DNA of 64,000 bases, taken from the NCBI GenBank assembly GCA_016617855.1, contig JAECUM010027250.1:17133-81132 (forward strand), written 5' to 3'. The notes beneath the pieces are model-generated. The model did not search any database. It was not told the origin of the DNA and saw nothing but the letters and a program-made list of their open reading frames with translations. Within the stretch, counting starts at the first letter, position 1. The number at the start of each line of letters is the position of its first letter. A program made the translations under genes and the position numbers. Of the stretch, positions 63,489 to 64,000 are shown piece after piece. The stretch comes from Megalonaias nervosa (Eukaryota; Mollusca; Bivalvia; Unionida; Unionidae).

Positions 63489-63609
63489 ATTGGCCGTTTT
63501 AGCACAACCACCACCACCCAAAACTGCAATTACTATGGCTGCTAATACTAGTACTGTCTCTACTTTTATTATTATTCCCACAGCTGTCACTATTACCATC
63601 CCCGGTTCC

Positions 63610-63955
63610 TCAAGGACGATGTTCGTCTGTCTTGGAATTTTGAGCCAAAACAAGGGCGAGCACAACCTATATTTCGCCTTGTCCTTGCTCAGAGTCGTTA
63701 TAGTCTGCCGTGTATGTAACGGTTACACATGTCTACATCTTCAATGTCTGAAGATCGACGGCTAGAAAACTAAATTGGTAATATAATCCGTGAACATTTC
63801 CAATAAAAAAGTTAGTAGTTTTGAGTATCATATTTATCTGATAATATTAATTGACGAACTTTCCTATCGGCAGATTTATAATCCAATCGTTGATAAAAGA
63901 GAAATTGACCCTTTACTATCGGCAGATATATATTCCAATCGTTGACAACAGAGAA
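63610..63955 (+). repeat. Direct repeat, copy 2
   Basis: AAGGACGATGTTCGTCTGTC to CCAATCGTTGATAAAAGAGA, matching copy 1 at 62070. Its last part (TTACTATCGGCAGAT...CCAATCGTTGA) is itself repeated once in tandem at about 63912-63950. It lies just upstream of the gene's first coding exon. Confidence 0.85.
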
Positions 63956-64000
63956 ATTTAGACAATTTAAATTTCGCTGTGAATATTGGATAAGAATCTT

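Noticed and set aside
61368..61694. 108-codon minus frame
   Set aside because: Covers a GC-rich repeat-like patch with Pro/Ser low complexity; no domain or splice context.

Overview
The window is eukaryotic, AT-rich animal DNA. It looks like one large, intron-rich gene on the minus strand, filled with transposable elements. There are no operons, no bacterial ribosome-binding sites, and exons have GT-AG borders. Two tRNA-headed SINE types, TA-flanked MITEs, a DIRS-like tyrosine-recombinase retroelement, a hAT transposon and a non-LTR retrotransposon suggest an invertebrate, probably a lophotrochozoan such as a mollusc. That placement is an inference.

The gene runs from a start codon at 63488 down to a stop at 2191, about 61 kb. 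I can place 23 coding exons with matching splice phases and one more (19896-20005) whose phase does not fit its upstream neighbour. The 23-exon model encodes about 1320 residues. Layout of the protein: a short N-terminus; five tandem repeats of about 60 residues, all in one 948-bp exon (57493-58440); three tandem HSYxS..SAGGT repeats in a second large exon (46513-47186); a Lys/Glu-rich middle with a 10-nt microexon and duplicated exons (40642-30633); short acidic EYEY modules; and a more ordered C-terminus (20763-2191) with degenerate EF-hand-like segments. I do not recognise the protein family.

The introns hold almost everything else. The last intron (2473-10341) contains a DIRS-like retroelement whose recombinase region was split by a hAT transposon (5672-8477, 8-bp target duplication). 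More DIRS-like remnants lie at 17345-20560 and 43340-46450. A GC-rich LINE copy (51841-54664) has a 16-bp target duplication and an inverted 5' end. Other identifiable elements are about a dozen copies of one TA-flanked palindromic MITE, a pogo/Tigger-like element (27211-28781) and a shorter relative (34122-34539), a piggyBac-like MITE (24820-25412), a Harbinger-like MITE (30029-30212), another TA-flanked MITE (24521-24733), three copies of a tRNA-derived SINE (one with a second SINE nested in it), many minisatellites and several long microsatellites.

No complete second host gene, rRNA, functional tRNA or CRISPR array is visible. Most moderate-length reading frames outside the exons fall in repeats.
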